From: Pseudevernia furfuracea
Taxonomy: Eukaryota; Ascomycota; Lecanoromycetes; Lecanorales; Parmeliaceae
Length of the DNA stretch: 64,000 nucleotides
Assembly: GCA_022315425.1 (NCBI GenBank)
Contig: JAIUPT010000036.1
Coordinates: 186,001-250,000 of the forward strand
Reading direction: 5' to 3'
The notes below the pieces were generated by a model that was not told the DNA's origin, did no database searches, and saw only the letters and a program-made list of their open reading frames with translations. Shown one piece after another: positions 22,865 through 34,700 of this stretch (position 1 is the stretch's first letter; each line of letters starts with the position of its first letter). Made by a program: the position numbers and the translations under genes.

Positions 22865-23251
22865 CTCCCGAAGTCGAAACTCGGGGTGTTTTCTAGTAAC
22901 GTTCGGGTACTGTACAAGGCTTGAGCACAATATCTCTTTGGTGCATCAAACTTTTGACAGATAGTATGGTATACCCTCTTTCAATTCGTGAGAATACTAG
23001 GTTGGTTCAGAGAGTCACGTGAATTGGATGATGTATGAGAACACATCAATCATTGGAATTTGTATGTTAAAAGTACAGCAATACACATGATTTCCAGATG
23101 TACTTGATTGTGTTTGTCTCCAGGATGACAGAGCTCTCTTCAAGATATACAGCGAACGTCGAGTACCCTCACCCTTGACGCCATACGCTCAGATATAGAC
23201 GCATCGAAGCAAACCAGGCGCCCCAGATATCTCACACAGCTCGTAACCAGC
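22865..23251. other. Intergenic region between phosphatase and PI synthase
   Basis: The phosphatase promoter should lie here, along with the 3' end of the PI synthase transcript, because both genes are on the minus strand. No distinct motif was identified. Confidence 0.45.
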
Positions 23252-24244
23252 TCAATTCTTCTTCTTCTTCCTCGGCAAGCCCTGCTCCCTCCTCGTCTTA
23301 ATATCCCCCTCAGCAAGCCAATTGCTCGCCTTGACCAACTGCACCACATTCAAAATCTGCTTTGCCGCCATCACGGGGGACGAAACGGCCGCGAATATCC
23401 ACGGCAAGGTAGAATCCATCTTGTTCGCTCGGGCCAATTCCATTGCCCATGCGCTACCGGGCGCTGCAAAAAATGTAGAAGCTGGATGAGACGGACTGCC
23501 AGGCTGAGAGGAAGAGCCGGGGGATTTGTCAGAGGGAAGGAGGGAGGGAGAGAGGATTGGCGACGAGAAGGAGAGGAGATAGAGAGCTATGAAGAAGAGC
23601 TCATTAAGGGCGCATACTGTGAAGAGCACGTTCTGTTCGTCCAGAAAAATCAGCATGTAACATCAAGAGCAACAACACCTTGTGCTGATAAGGTGGAGAC
23701 GTGCCTTATTCGTATAGTAAAGATGGAGCAGCTTCGATCGGTTCTCGTCGACCTTCTTATGACTCATTCCTCTCCCCGCCATCGTTAATGTAGCATACAT
23801 ATGCATGTAATGACTAGCCAGATCTAGACTGATGAGCCCCTGGAACAATAGCGCCCATCTCGGCCACGCACTGCTCAAAAACACGAGCAAACACGCAGTT
23901 GTGCACCTATCCGTCACCATATCTAATACTGCACCAAATTGGGTAGATTGCTCAAAATAGCGCGCTGCGATGCCGTCGAGGGCGTCTAATAGGCAGGATA
24001 TGGTGTATAGGAGGGAACAGGTGCGTGGGTGGAGTGGCATGTAGTAAAGGGAGGCGAGGGCGAGAATAATGCGCGAATAGCCAATTATATTAGGATAGAA
24101 CAAGAATATGTTTTCTGGTAGCTCCGTGGTTGAGGAAGAGCGATTGGGGTTGGCGGAACCAGTGGGGTGACCGTTTGGTGTGCCATTCTGCTTCTCTGCC
24201 GACGCCGCTTGCTTGCGAGTTCGTACGTTGGGTGAGCCGTTCAT
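23252..24244 (-). CDS. PIS1: Phosphatidylinositol synthase
   Basis: CDP-diacylglycerol--inositol 3-phosphatidyltransferase, an ER membrane enzyme making phosphatidylinositol from CDP-DAG and myo-inositol. Exon 1 is 24244-23705 (180 codons) and exon 2 is 23632-23252, giving 306 residues. The 72-nt intron appears to use a GC donor (AAG|GCACGT) and CAG acceptor; joining YYTNK to NVLFTVCALNELF reproduces the family sequence, and no GT donor fits. The CDP-alcohol phosphotransferase motif is complete: D-A-L-D-G-x2-A-R-x8-G-x3-D-x3-D in LLDALDGIAARYF...FGAVLDMVTD. Several hydrophobic helices follow. The C-terminus has a longer Ser/Pro loop and ends in a basic KKKK tail. The gene is essential in yeast and looks intact. 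Confidence 0.93.
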
Positions 24245-25080
24245 CCTGGGTCTTGTATTGGTGTCGAAGACTTAGAGTCGAATTATGGTGAAAGCCCTCG
24301 AGAGATAAGGGCGTCGGTCTCGGAGTGATGAGTTGTCCTGCGACGATTTAGTCTGGAAGTCGGAGCTGCTCGGGGGCCCCTGGAACCGGATTGGTGTCGT
24401 TCGGGTCTAAAGACTTGTAGCCACCCCTCCTGCTGCCCGTTTAATTCGAGATGCACAAAAGAGACTCTGCTGCAGCCCAGGTATCTACGGGGAGCAGATG
24501 CGGCAGCTCTGCGATAACTTGATAAGACCAGCAGGCATCAAAAACTAGCGAGTTAAATAAGCGAAGGGTCTTGCAGTCTCAATGGAGCTACCAACCTCGA
24601 CACTGCAATACCTCTAAGTATCATCGATCAAGAAATGCAAAAGCTGAAGCTGTACTCATCTAGAGTATTGTAATTCCAACATTTCTGTTGGCGGTCAAAG
24701 TGAAAGTGTGGTCGACATCTGCTTACGACGATTGCTTGGCGTCATAATCACGAAATAAACTCCGCTCAAGTCCGGCACTACGGAGTAGATAATCCGAGCT
24801 TCCGCAAGCCCCGCACAAAGAAAGCGACCCCACCTCAATTCTCAACGATCTTTCTTTCAACCTCCATTGACCGTACACATTTATTCTGTCAATTGAGTCT
24901 TCGACACCGAAAATAGTTACAGAATATTTTATTGAACTCGTGATATCATCCCGTACCCCTACAGCATGTCTAATTACTGACACTCCACAGGCAACTTGGT
25001 ACTACCCCACCAATATGGAGAATATGGTCCTCAATCGCCTGGTGGCTTCCTCAAATGATCGAGGTATCGTATGCTTCAAA
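24245..25080. promoter_or_regulatory. Divergent promoter region, PI synthase / THI4
   Basis: PI synthase (-) and THI4 (+) start on either side, so both promoters fall in this stretch of about 0.8 kb. Candidate 5' splice sites for a THI4 leader intron lie near the right end (a GTATCG site after GAG near 25062). No coding frame is supported. Confidence 0.5.
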
Positions 25081-25236
25081 GCATGAACCGGTGTTCGAGC
25101 TCAAGCCTGCACCAATGGCATCCACCTTCTTCCAGTGCGTGAGAAGAGATGTTTTTGGAAAGGGGGGAGAGCTCGTTCTGAGAATAGACGGTCAAAACTT
25201 GATCTCTTCTGGATAATACCAGCGAAAGGATCATGC
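25081..25236 (+). ncRNA. TPP riboswitch in the THI4 5' leader
   Basis: The eukaryotic thiamine pyrophosphate aptamer is recognisable: CTGAGA at 25178-25183, and GGATAATACCAGCGAAAGGATC at 25211-25232 (J2/4 to P5 core). P1 closes between GCATGA (25081-25086) and TCATGC (25231-25236). P2 pairs CGAGCTC (near 25096) with GAGCTCG (near 25169), leaving about 65 nt for an enlarged P3 arm, as known from filamentous fungi. The aptamer ends about 55 nt before the start codon. A branch-point-like CTAAC (25268-25272) and a CAG follow, so it probably sits in a leader intron. In Neurospora such elements control NMT1 splicing: TPP binding shuts down productive mRNA. The same mode here is inferred. Confidence 0.9.
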
Positions 25237-25292
25237 TTTTCCAACCCGTCAATCAATGACAGAATGTCTAACGGCCCAGCAGAATCATTACA

Positions 25293-26325
25293 ATGGCCCC
25301 ACCAGTTGCAACCGAAACCGTATCATCCCTGGGCTCTATGCCTACCAAAGCCATCAATGGCGATGGACATATGAAGCTCAATGGAGCCAAAACTCTCGAG
25401 GACATGGTTGACAAATGGGAAAACTTCAAATTTGATTCCATCCGCGAGAGCCAGGTCTCTCGTGCTATGACTCGTCGCTACTTCCAAGACCTGGATACGT
25501 ACGCCGAAAGCGACATTGTCATTGTCGGTGCAGGATCTTGCGGTCTCAGCACTGCGTACATGCTTGGAAAAGCTCGTCCAGACCTCAAAATTGCTATCAT
25601 CGAAGCTTCTGTCTCTCCCGGTACGTGGCTATCTCTGGGTCAATGCCCACTGTCCCGATCTTGTCTGACGGTCTATAGGTGGTGGAGCTTGGCTGGGTGG
25701 TCAACTCTTTTCCGCAATGGTGATGCGCAAGCCTGCCGATGCTTTCTTGTCCGACCTCGGCGTTCCCTACGAAGATGAAGGTGACTACGTAGTCGTTAAG
25801 CACGCCGCCCTCTTCACTTCGACTCTCATGTCGAAGGTCCTTTCTTTCCCAAACATCAAGCTCTTCAACGCCACCGCAGTCGAGGATCTCATCACTCGCC
25901 CGTCCGAGAATGGTGATGGAAGCGTCCGTATTGCTGGCGTGGTTACCAACTGGACTCTGGTGACCATGCACCACGACGATCAGTCCTGCATGGATCCAAA
26001 CACCATCAACGCTCCACTCGTCATCAGCACCACTGGTCATGACGGACCTTTCGGCGCCTTCTGCGTTAAGCGTCTCGTCAGTATGAACCAAATCGAGAAG
26101 CTCGGAGGCATGCGTGGTTTGGACATGAACACGGCCGAGGATGCCATCGTCAAGCGCACTCGCGAGGTGGTGCCAGGCCTCATCGTCGGAGGAATGGAGT
26201 TGAGCGAGGTTGATGGCGCCAACCGCATGGGTCCTACTTTCGGTGCCATGGCACTCAGTGGGGTCAAAGCTGCCGAGGAGGCATTGAAGGTCTTCGAGCA
26301 ACGCAAGATGGAAAACGCAGAGTAA
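25293..26325 (+). CDS. THI4: Thiamine thiazole synthase
   Basis: Makes the adenylated thiazole moiety of thiamine from NAD and glycine. The fungal enzyme donates sulfur from its own Cys, a single-turnover (suicide) reaction. Exon 1 is 25293-25620 and exon 2 is 25679-26325, with a 58-nt GTACGT..TATAG intron, giving 324 residues. Seen in the protein: the NAD/FAD-type dinucleotide motif VGAGSCGLSTAY (about residue 78), the GGAWLGGQLFSAM loop spanning the splice site, the sulfur-donor Cys213 in QSCMDP (equivalent to yeast Cys205), TTGHDGPFGAF, and a C-terminal GLIVGGMELSEVDGANRMGPTFG nucleotide-binding segment. The gene carries a TPP riboswitch immediately upstream, so thiamine repression is expected. 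An open frame on the opposite strand is only a shadow. Confidence 0.96.
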
Positions 26326-28131
26326 GAAAGTTGTGTGTAACGGGCAGCCGGGAGATATTTGGGGGTGCATGGGAGAAAGATTCGCTCCGTGATACTGTTG
26401 AGGCAGCATGTGCAGGGACTTGTGAAGATGCCACACTGTCATTATCATCATACATAGTGTCAGAGAAGAGGATCCGTCAGTCTGAGATGCGCAGCTCATT
26501 TTCTCAAGCGCAGAAGCAATTCCAACTGATGACAGCTTGCCCTATGAAGCCTAGGTGAATAGCAATGGATGCCGAAACCTCCATACACTCCCTTGCATGC
26601 AAAGACCATAAATTTCATGGTATAAAAACAATCTCATTATGGAGCCAAATATAGCCAAATCAAATTAGACCCAGGCAGGCGGTTAAACTATAGCAAACCT
26701 TGAAGTTGTTGAACCTGGCCTGGCCAATGCGTTGGCGCTTAACAGGCGAAGGTCAAATTGAAATTTGACTGGGTCTGGCTCAAGCGACTACTCTAAGTAT
26801 AGTGGGGCGGATAAAGCCGATGGAAATTGAATATGACTCTGAGTCTGAGCCAGCTGAAGGATTTAGGAATATGAGAGGGATGAGACCTCGTATCTCGTAT
26901 CATTATCATTATCATTATCATTATTGTTATTATTATCACTATTGAGTTTCTGAGCAGACTTCCGAGACACCTCAGGGGAAATTAATAAGGTACATATAAG
27001 GTGTAAGAGATTTATAGATAGGCTTTTCCTGCATGCTTTTATGCACGTAACTGCATGGCTTTTTTCTTCTTTCTTTTCTTCTTTCTTTCTTTTCTTTTCA
27101 AATCTGCGTCATTGCCGCGGACAGGGGTCCAAAGTGCCCTAGACAGTAGAAAAGCTACACCAATTGTTCAAATTTACATGTCCATTCCCGTTGCATCAAA
27201 ACCCCTGGATTCGTTGTAGATAATAAAAGCAATTGTGATGTAGTATGTTGTTTGTAGAAAGCCCGACAAGTAATAAGAATGTGGAAGGTGAAAGGAAGAA
27301 GCTTGGAGGGTCGATTGGTAGAGTCTCGGGTAGGCTGGGACCTGCAAGTTTGGGGGCTTGCCGGTTAGCTGGTAGCTGGCATAAGCGAATTCCACTCCAC
27401 TTCACATGCCGTCCCGCCTTTTTTTTCATCTTGATCTGTGCCTGGAAGAGCCCTGGAATGCATGCAACTAAAAATGTTTGCCTTACAAGGTCGACTACCT
27501 AGAGTACTAGAGTAGAGTACTACAGTACACCTACTTGTATGTACTACCTTATGTACCAAGGCTAGGAAGCCTAGAGACTAAAGGTGCCATCTCCCATCTC
27601 CGCTATCCGCACTACTTCGCTTCTTCTTTCATCTTTTGCTCTTCAGCTGAACAGCTTGATTACTTACTCGACAAATCTCTACCTTCCTCCTATCTTGTTC
27701 CTGTCCCGCCCCCGCTTCCTGTAAGACCTAACCATCCTCAAATCTCTCCGAAGAAGTGCCTTGGCCTGACCCTACACCTCCTTTCCTACTCTGCCTGAGC
27801 TTTGCATCCGAACACGCTTTGCTCACTCAGAGCACCCCTGAACAGAAAGGGAGCCGAGGAGTCGTCACATTCTCTTTGCCTATTCCTCCCAGCTCCTACA
27901 AACCCACCTCAACCCGACCAGACATTTCACCCAGCTTTCCACCTCTTACATACGAGTTCTCTTGCTATTCCGAGCCTTCTCCGTCCGCGCGACTCTCCTC
28001 TCGAAGCTGTTATTCATATAAAATACCTTCGAGTGCTACGCTTCCAACTTCCAGCAATCACAATCACACGAGCTGCACAGCCGCAGTTGGCTCCTTCTAC
28101 AACCACTCTGACACCCAATCCATGCTTTGCT
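26326..28131. other. Intergenic region with microsatellites and long leader
   Basis: Contains a TCATTA-type repeat at about 26898-26940, an 18-bp near-palindrome at 26752-26769, and a CTTT-rich pyrimidine tract at about 27062-27105. From about 27600 to 28130 the sequence is CT-rich, as expected of a promoter and 5' leader of the PHD-finger gene. Open frames there start without ATG and read as low-complexity Ser/Pro/Leu, so I treat them as non-coding. Confidence 0.5.
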
Positions 28132-30784
28132 ATGAGTTTTGAACTACCACAATACAGGTACGTTTGCACATCGAATCCTCTCCTTTGTTGTCATGCCTTT
28201 CTTTACCTACTTCCGTTGCTCTTGAGGCCTAGTGGAGGAATACCCTATGAATTGCCTGACTACCAGAGAAGGGGCAGAAGCAGAGGCAGGCACGAAAGGA
28301 TACACATTTGCTATGAGCGTGCAGCTCGGCCGAGGTTCTCTGCACTAGCAAAGGCTGACATCTTTATGGCCTCTAGCTTTAGCCACGCTGGTGAACCTCC
28401 CACACCCACCAAGACGCCCACGTCTCCAAACTTCTTCCTGAATTCATTCCAAACACCAAAACAGGGTACGAGATTCTATGGTCCTCAATCCCCTTGGAGT
28501 CCCGCCTTTCACTCGGCGGCGAGTCCTGATTTAAAAACACCGACCCAACTGAGTTTCACAACACCTACCAAAAGCCCCACAAAGATCTCGGAGTTCCAAA
28601 GACCTTCCGCAGGCCAAGACCTCGAGACAGAAATTGCCTCCCATGTACATCATCTATCACCCAACCCCAGCCTACCGTTACCTCCGGTAGAGCCATCTCG
28701 CCAATTGTCAACCTCTCCCAATCCCTCTTCGACCTCGGAAACCAAGCGTCGTCGCTTAAATACGAACCAGTCTTCAATAACTCCCCTAAAGACTGGTTTC
28801 GACCACTCGGGTGGTACAATTATCAACTCGGCTGGATCAATGCAGACTCCACCTCCAACGAGTACATCTGCTTCACGACGAAAAGCCCAACAAGCTCAAG
28901 TGGCTCAACTGGTCAAAGAGTCTGCAGAAAAGGGCAGAAGGATGTCATTTCCAAATTTCGGGAAAGGTGAAGGCGCCCATGGCTCAACTTCTCAGGTGGA
29001 GGAATCACCGCAACAGTTCCCAGCCCTACAATTCTCCCCGGAGGGCTTTGGCTTTCCCATGTCTGGTCCAGCCACCGCGCCTGTATACCCACAGCACAAG
29101 CTATTTTGGGATCCTGAACAAGCCGGTGACACAATAATGAACATGGACTTCCCGATGGATGACACTTTCACTGGTTTTGGGATGGGGATACAGAAGATTT
29201 CCGATCCGTTCGTCTCACCACCGAATCATGCAAATGGAATACAATTCCCCACTTCGCCAGACTTCAATCTTATCAGTACTACGAACGACAACATCGCAAC
29301 ATTTACATTATCGTCGTATGCAGAGACGCCCAATCATACGGTCACTTCAGCACATGGCAAGTTCGCAGGGAACGTGGTGAATCCTAGCTTGCTTTTTAGT
29401 TCGCCTAGTAGGGCTGCCGACGTTGCAGCTATGCCCGCTGTGAGCCAGGCCATACAAGATGATGTGCTCCGGCCGTATGCACATCAAATGCGTGATGCAC
29501 AGATAGAGCTTGATATGCAAATGGCTCGAAAACCGAAGAGAAAGCGAGCACCTGAAATTGATGATTCTCCAGCGGTAAAAGCTGCTCTTCTGACGCTACG
29601 TGAGGATAAGAGTGGCCGATCTGATTTTGAACGCGATCACATTGACGATATAATCGAAGCCAAAGCTATCGCTCGCTCCCGAAGCCGGAGTTCATACGGC
29701 CATGCGAAGGAGCGTCAAGAAGCCGAGCGAAGATCGCTCCATAAACAACGGAGCATGAGCCGGGTAAACGACTCACAACGAAAACGATCGTCGGTCACCT
29801 TGACAATCGATGCCAGTGGCAGGGCAAAGACCGTCGTGGCAGATGAAATCAAACATGCGCCCAAAAATGCAATGCAGATGGACAGTGATTCTGAAGATAG
29901 TGGGAGCGACTCGTCATCGTCAAGTGCTGAAATGGTGACAAGCCAGCCCCAGTCTTTCGCTTTTCCTTCTCAAAAGCAAAAGCAGCCAAAGCTTGGACGA
30001 TTCTTCAATGATCCCAAATCGCACTCGCAGCGGTCATCTTACACCTCTACCCTAGGATCGGCCAGCACTGCCCAGGTGCCATCTACACGGCGAACGTCCT
30101 CCAACCTCCACACACAGCATAGCTCTCAGTCTTACACTGGCGCTGGCAGGATTGAAGTGGAGAGCGAAGCCGAAACAGTCATCGATACCGATGATGATAG
30201 AGGTGACGCCCAATCTGAGCTGAAGAAGGTCCTTCAGTCCAGATCGCAGAAGAAAAGCAGCAAGCAAGCAATACGGCCGGAATCGAGGGACGGTTTTACG
30301 GGCCAGCGCCGGGCATATCCCTCGCAAGGCGGCCCATTACACCCCTATTACACCACTGGTTCTCACACCCCGGGCCATCATGGATATCAGGACCCATACA
30401 CCAACATCTCACCGACCACAATCACAGATCCCGACATGTCGACACCAACCACGGGCAGGGAGAGCAACGCCAGCGGCGACAGTACTCGCTGCGTTTGCCA
30501 TATGGTCGAGGACTTTGGAGAGGTCATGATACAATGGTGAGTCTCGTGTCCACGGGCAAGGAACCAAAAGAACGCACTAATCCACACACAGTGAATCCTG
30601 CCGCAAATGGCAACACGTCTCGTGCCTCGGTTTCGACCCAAATAAGTTGCCTTCTGTCCACCTCTGTGTCTTCTGCACAGGCTCGACCCCCAATGTTCGC
30701 GGAGGGCGTGTACGAGAGCCGGCGAGGGCGGCGTTTGCGCCACCAAGCTCACCGTTAGCACATAAGCCTCACCGATATAGATGA
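28132..30784 (+). CDS. PHD-finger protein
   Basis: Proposed exons are 28132-28157, 28377-30536 and 30592-30784. The first 26-nt exon joins through a 219-nt GTACGT..TCTAG intron (MSFELPQY|SFSHAGEPP); an alternative start is the ATG at 28366 within that intron. The last 55-nt GTGAGT..ACACAG intron splits the PHD finger. The protein is mostly disordered: TP-rich N-terminus, a basic nuclear-localisation-like RKPKRKRAP, Arg-Ser repeats and acidic Ser tracts. The C-terminal PHD finger reads CVCHMVEDFGEVMIQCESC, then H-x2-C and CVFC (C4HC3 zinc ligands). PHD fingers read histone H3 tails, so a nuclear chromatin role is likely; partner complex unknown. Without splicing, the zinc site would lose its last five ligands. 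Confidence 0.82.
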
Positions 30785-31443
30785 TATGTGATACAAATAG
30801 CTAGCTTCTGGCTTGGTTGTGGATCGGGTACATATCTCATGCTGTTTAAGTGGAGAGAGAGAGGCTGGAAAATGATTGTGTATAGGTGGCACTTTTATGT
30901 AGTATATACCCTCTCAAAAGAGCGTCCTTCGAAGGACGTGACGAGCGAGGTTGGATAGTGGTTATGCAATTGCGGACCATGTACAGCTATGAGGTAAAGC
31001 GTCTAGGTACACAGGTAAGGTAGGTATACCAGACCGCTCAGGAAACAAACAAAGCCAATATATTTTTATCTTATAGTGTGCATCTGGGTAGAAAACGATC
31101 GAGATCAAGAGAAACCGCCCTTCCAAGCCTGTCGAGTTCAACAAAACTTTCGTCGTCCCTACTAAAATCTATCGATCCCCGTGCCCCATCATCTCAAAAA
31201 AATAAAAAAGGTCTCGCTATGTACGAGCGCTAAATCCAAAATTACCTTATATGAGCGAATCGACGCGTGCCTATTTATCAAGTCCATGCCCCGTCCGTGG
31301 TATCAATGCCCCTATATCCTCCCATCCTTCCTTCCTTCATGAGATCATAAACGCTTAAACCGCGTAGGAAAAAAAAAGAAAGAAAAAAAAGCCGGTCGGG
31401 AGTCCGCGCGCGTCGGAGACAAAACCAAGGTACGAGGAGTACC
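30785..31443. other. Convergent 3' intergenic region
   Basis: The PHD-finger gene (+) and histidine kinase gene (-) converge. A-rich tracts near 31195-31208 and 31367-31388 may belong to 3' ends. No gene is supported. Confidence 0.5.
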
Positions 31444-31761
31444 TTAGCCACTTCCCTCCTGCTTGGCGCCCTTGTGGGCTTCCCAATTGTCGAGCAACCG
31501 GCCGACCTCCTTGAAGGAAACGGGTTTCGTCAGGAAGAGGTCGACGCCGCTGGTGAAGGCCTCGCTCTGGTCCCGGCTGGAGGCGAGGCCCGTCAGCGCG
31601 ATGATCAGGGCCGGGGAGGGCCGGTCGCCGTCGTCGGTCCGGTTGTCGTTGTGGCTGCGGGCTTCCTCGATGTCGCGGATGGCGCGGGTGGCTTCGAAGC
31701 CGTTCATGACCGGCATGCTTATGTCTGTGAATGGCCAGAGGGTCAAAAACGTGGAGCCTGT

Positions 31762-31793
<32 letters not shown>

Positions 31794-34700
31794 GCAAGTG
31801 GGGACTTACCCATGAAGATGATGTCGTAGCCAGGCTCGTGGGATTCGGCGGCTTGCACGGCCAATTGACCGTTCTCGGCTGAGTCGACGAGCTTGTACTT
31901 CCTCTTCCGCATGTATGTTTCCAGGAGACGGAGGTTGATTTTGTTGTCATCTACTAACAGTAATCTAGGAGGACGTTTTTCTCGCTCTTGAGGCTGCGCT
32001 TTGGGCGTCACATTTGGTGATTCACCGTTGTGAAGAGCCATGTTCGACACCGTGAGGCTTGAAGAAGTCGTTCCATTCAGTACATGTGCTTTTGCTGCGT
32101 CACTCAAAGGCGCCTCTGTTCCAGATGTTGCTATCTCACCATGTTTGGTAATAGCGGAAGAGTCAAGGGACGAGGAATCAACCGAATGCGGAAAAGCTGA
32201 TTTCACCGCCGGTTCTGTCATTCTCGATACCAGTGGAGGACGTCTGGAGTCGCGCCTCGTAAGCTCGCCCATAGGCCGGTCATTCTGGGGCGATCGAGGG
32301 GATGTGGGGTTGATTTCGGATTGACTTCCATCATGACTTTGGTCAGGAAAAGGGAAAACTTTTCCGTCAGTCACTGTCATGTCTCCGCTGGTCCCATTTG
32401 AAGAATCGACATTCCAATGATCGATGGCCATGTGAGCATTTTCTGACTCACTCGCTGTCACAACCCCATTGGTCTGAACACTGAGAGGGCGGAGAACATC
32501 TTCAGTCTCAAGAGTCAAATGCTCCAACTCTGGTATTGCAGTATCTGCCTCCGACTCTAAAGAACCCGGACGTCCGCTCGAGAGTGCTATTACTGGGGTG
32601 AGCCGCAAATGGTAATCTTTAGCCTTGTCTAAGCACTGTCGGAGAGCTTTAGCAAGTTTGTGTGGCCCGAAGGGTTTCGATACAAACTCCGTGACTGCTG
32701 GCATATTTTGACGAGACGCGGCCTGAGAGCGGGTGGAATTGCTGCATACCACGACAGTTGGCAGATGTGTGGCGTTTAGCGTTACAAGCTCGGTCAAATT
32801 TCTCTCGTCGACGACTATGAGGTCCTTAGACGTCAACCCAGACAGCGATGAGCACGCCCTGAGTCCAAACCAGCCTTCGATACAATTCCTGATCGTCCGA
32901 CCTGCCACAGTCATTTCCCTTGTGTACTCATTAGAGTGAAACCCGTATAGAGCGACTGTTGTTGCCTGATAGTCAGCTTGGAGGCAACGCATCGAGTCTT
33001 CCTGAGAGCTACCATCGCTCGATGCATCAGTACTTGGAGTAGACACTGGGGTATCAGTCCCTCCCATTCTTGACAATGGTACTCGAATTATGATCTCGGT
33101 CCCCTTCCCTACCTCACTTTGGACATCAATGGTACCGCGAAGCATCGTGAGGATTGACTTGACAATGGATAAACCGAGCCCAGTACCGCTTGCTAGTACA
33201 TCTTCTTGACAAAAAGCTTCGAGAGGTCAGAGGGCTCCAAACACAAATAGGGGGTCGGTAACCCACGATTATACAAACATGTCCGAAGATATTCCGAGGA
33301 GATTCCTTTGCCAGTGTCTGAAACCTTGATTTCCAGCATCCTCTCAGTGTCTTCCGTTACACCATTATTCGAAGGATCTAGAGCTAGCTTGACAACAATT
33401 GACCCTTTCTGCGTGTACTTGAGCGCATTTCCAAAAATGTTCATGATGACCTGAGACGCGTTAGCTTCAGCACACCAGTGACCTACAAATATCGAGGGTA
33501 TCTACCCTCTTCAATGCCCCCGGTTGTGTAGTGAAGACGTAATTCTCAGGAGCAATATCCAGTATGACCTCTACCGACTTCACCGCGCTGGCCTTTTTCA
33601 CACGGGACTGATCGCCAAAATGTAAGCCCCGATCAAGAGCTTCAGCTTTGGCTCCATTAGAGAAGTCGGTCGCTTCAGTCGAACTAATGTCCTGATAAAT
33701 CTGGCCTGCATAGACCCCTTCAACGACTTCTTCTGTGACCGCTGCGACGTCCACTGTCGCGTAGATGTTCATCATCGGAGGCGCTTCCTTATCAGCTACT
33801 CGTCGATTTGCCACCCCTCTAGCCTTTGATCCTGGCTTGCGTACGTTTCGCCAATTTCTCTCAAAAGAATTGATTTTGCTGTAATCGAGGATATGGTTGA
33901 TGGTGTCCAGTAGAGTACGCCCGCATGAGGATATTGTATCGACCAGGCTACTTTGGAACGCATCTGCTTCAGTGTCGGCCAAGAACTCTGCGCTTGCAAG
34001 TATACCGTGCTGCACACTCTTAGCGGATTATCCAAAGTGAATGTGTGAATGTAGAATTCACTTACTAAGGGTGACCGAAATTCATGGGAAATGGATCCTA
34101 TGAAATCCGCCTTTTGACGGTCGGCCGCGATCGATGCCAGCCGAGAGACTTCTGCCATGACGCTGTTTCCAAAGGCCCTGAAGAAATTGAGTTCCGTCTC
34201 CCGCGAGAATATTTGACGACTAGAAGTAGTCCAGGCAAAGCCACCGGTAAACCAGCGGCTGGAAGAAGCATCCCAGAGTCCGGAAAATATCAACTGGCGA
34301 ACACCTGGGAAACTTTTCTGCAGGAGCATTGCCTCGATCTGCTTTCTATTGGCTCTCATCTGTCTGCTGCCTTCCGGCTTGGTTCGCTCCCGTGGTGATA
34401 AGGCTTCCTCTTCTGAGGAAGATAAGCTACCATCTTGGTCAAAGGACCACAACTTCCCACGAGGGTACCGGGCCAGCAAGCTGTGCAGCAGATTCTCATC
34501 CACGGGTTTAAAAGACATCGTCTCAAGTGACTGATTTCCATAGCCTAGATCTGATTCGGGCGTAGAGTAGCTGACAATCTCAGCAGGTTTTTGGGACCCC
34601 CGCTCATGGGAATCACTCGTTTCTGCGCGATGCCGCGATGTCGCGTCGAAATACACCACGCCTCCTCTTTCCCGGACATCTAGAGATTCGCAAAGAATTT

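Noticed and set aside
22865..22930. Upstream extension of the PP2C phosphatase
   Set aside because: The extra residues begin at a TTG codon; the first ATG in frame is at 22864.
25597..26499. A 300-codon open frame on the strand opposite THI4
   Set aside because: It mirrors a clearly functional, well-conserved gene, starts without an ATG and encodes no motif; codon-bias shadow.
27802..28365. Open frame extending the PHD-finger protein far upstream
   Set aside because: It starts at a TTG and reads as Ser/Pro/Leu-rich leader sequence. The ATG at 28132 spliced to 28377, or the ATG at 28366, is more plausible.
31761..31788. Microsatellite as a disruption of the histidine kinase
   Set aside because: It falls inside an intron with proper borders; the coding frame is unaffected.
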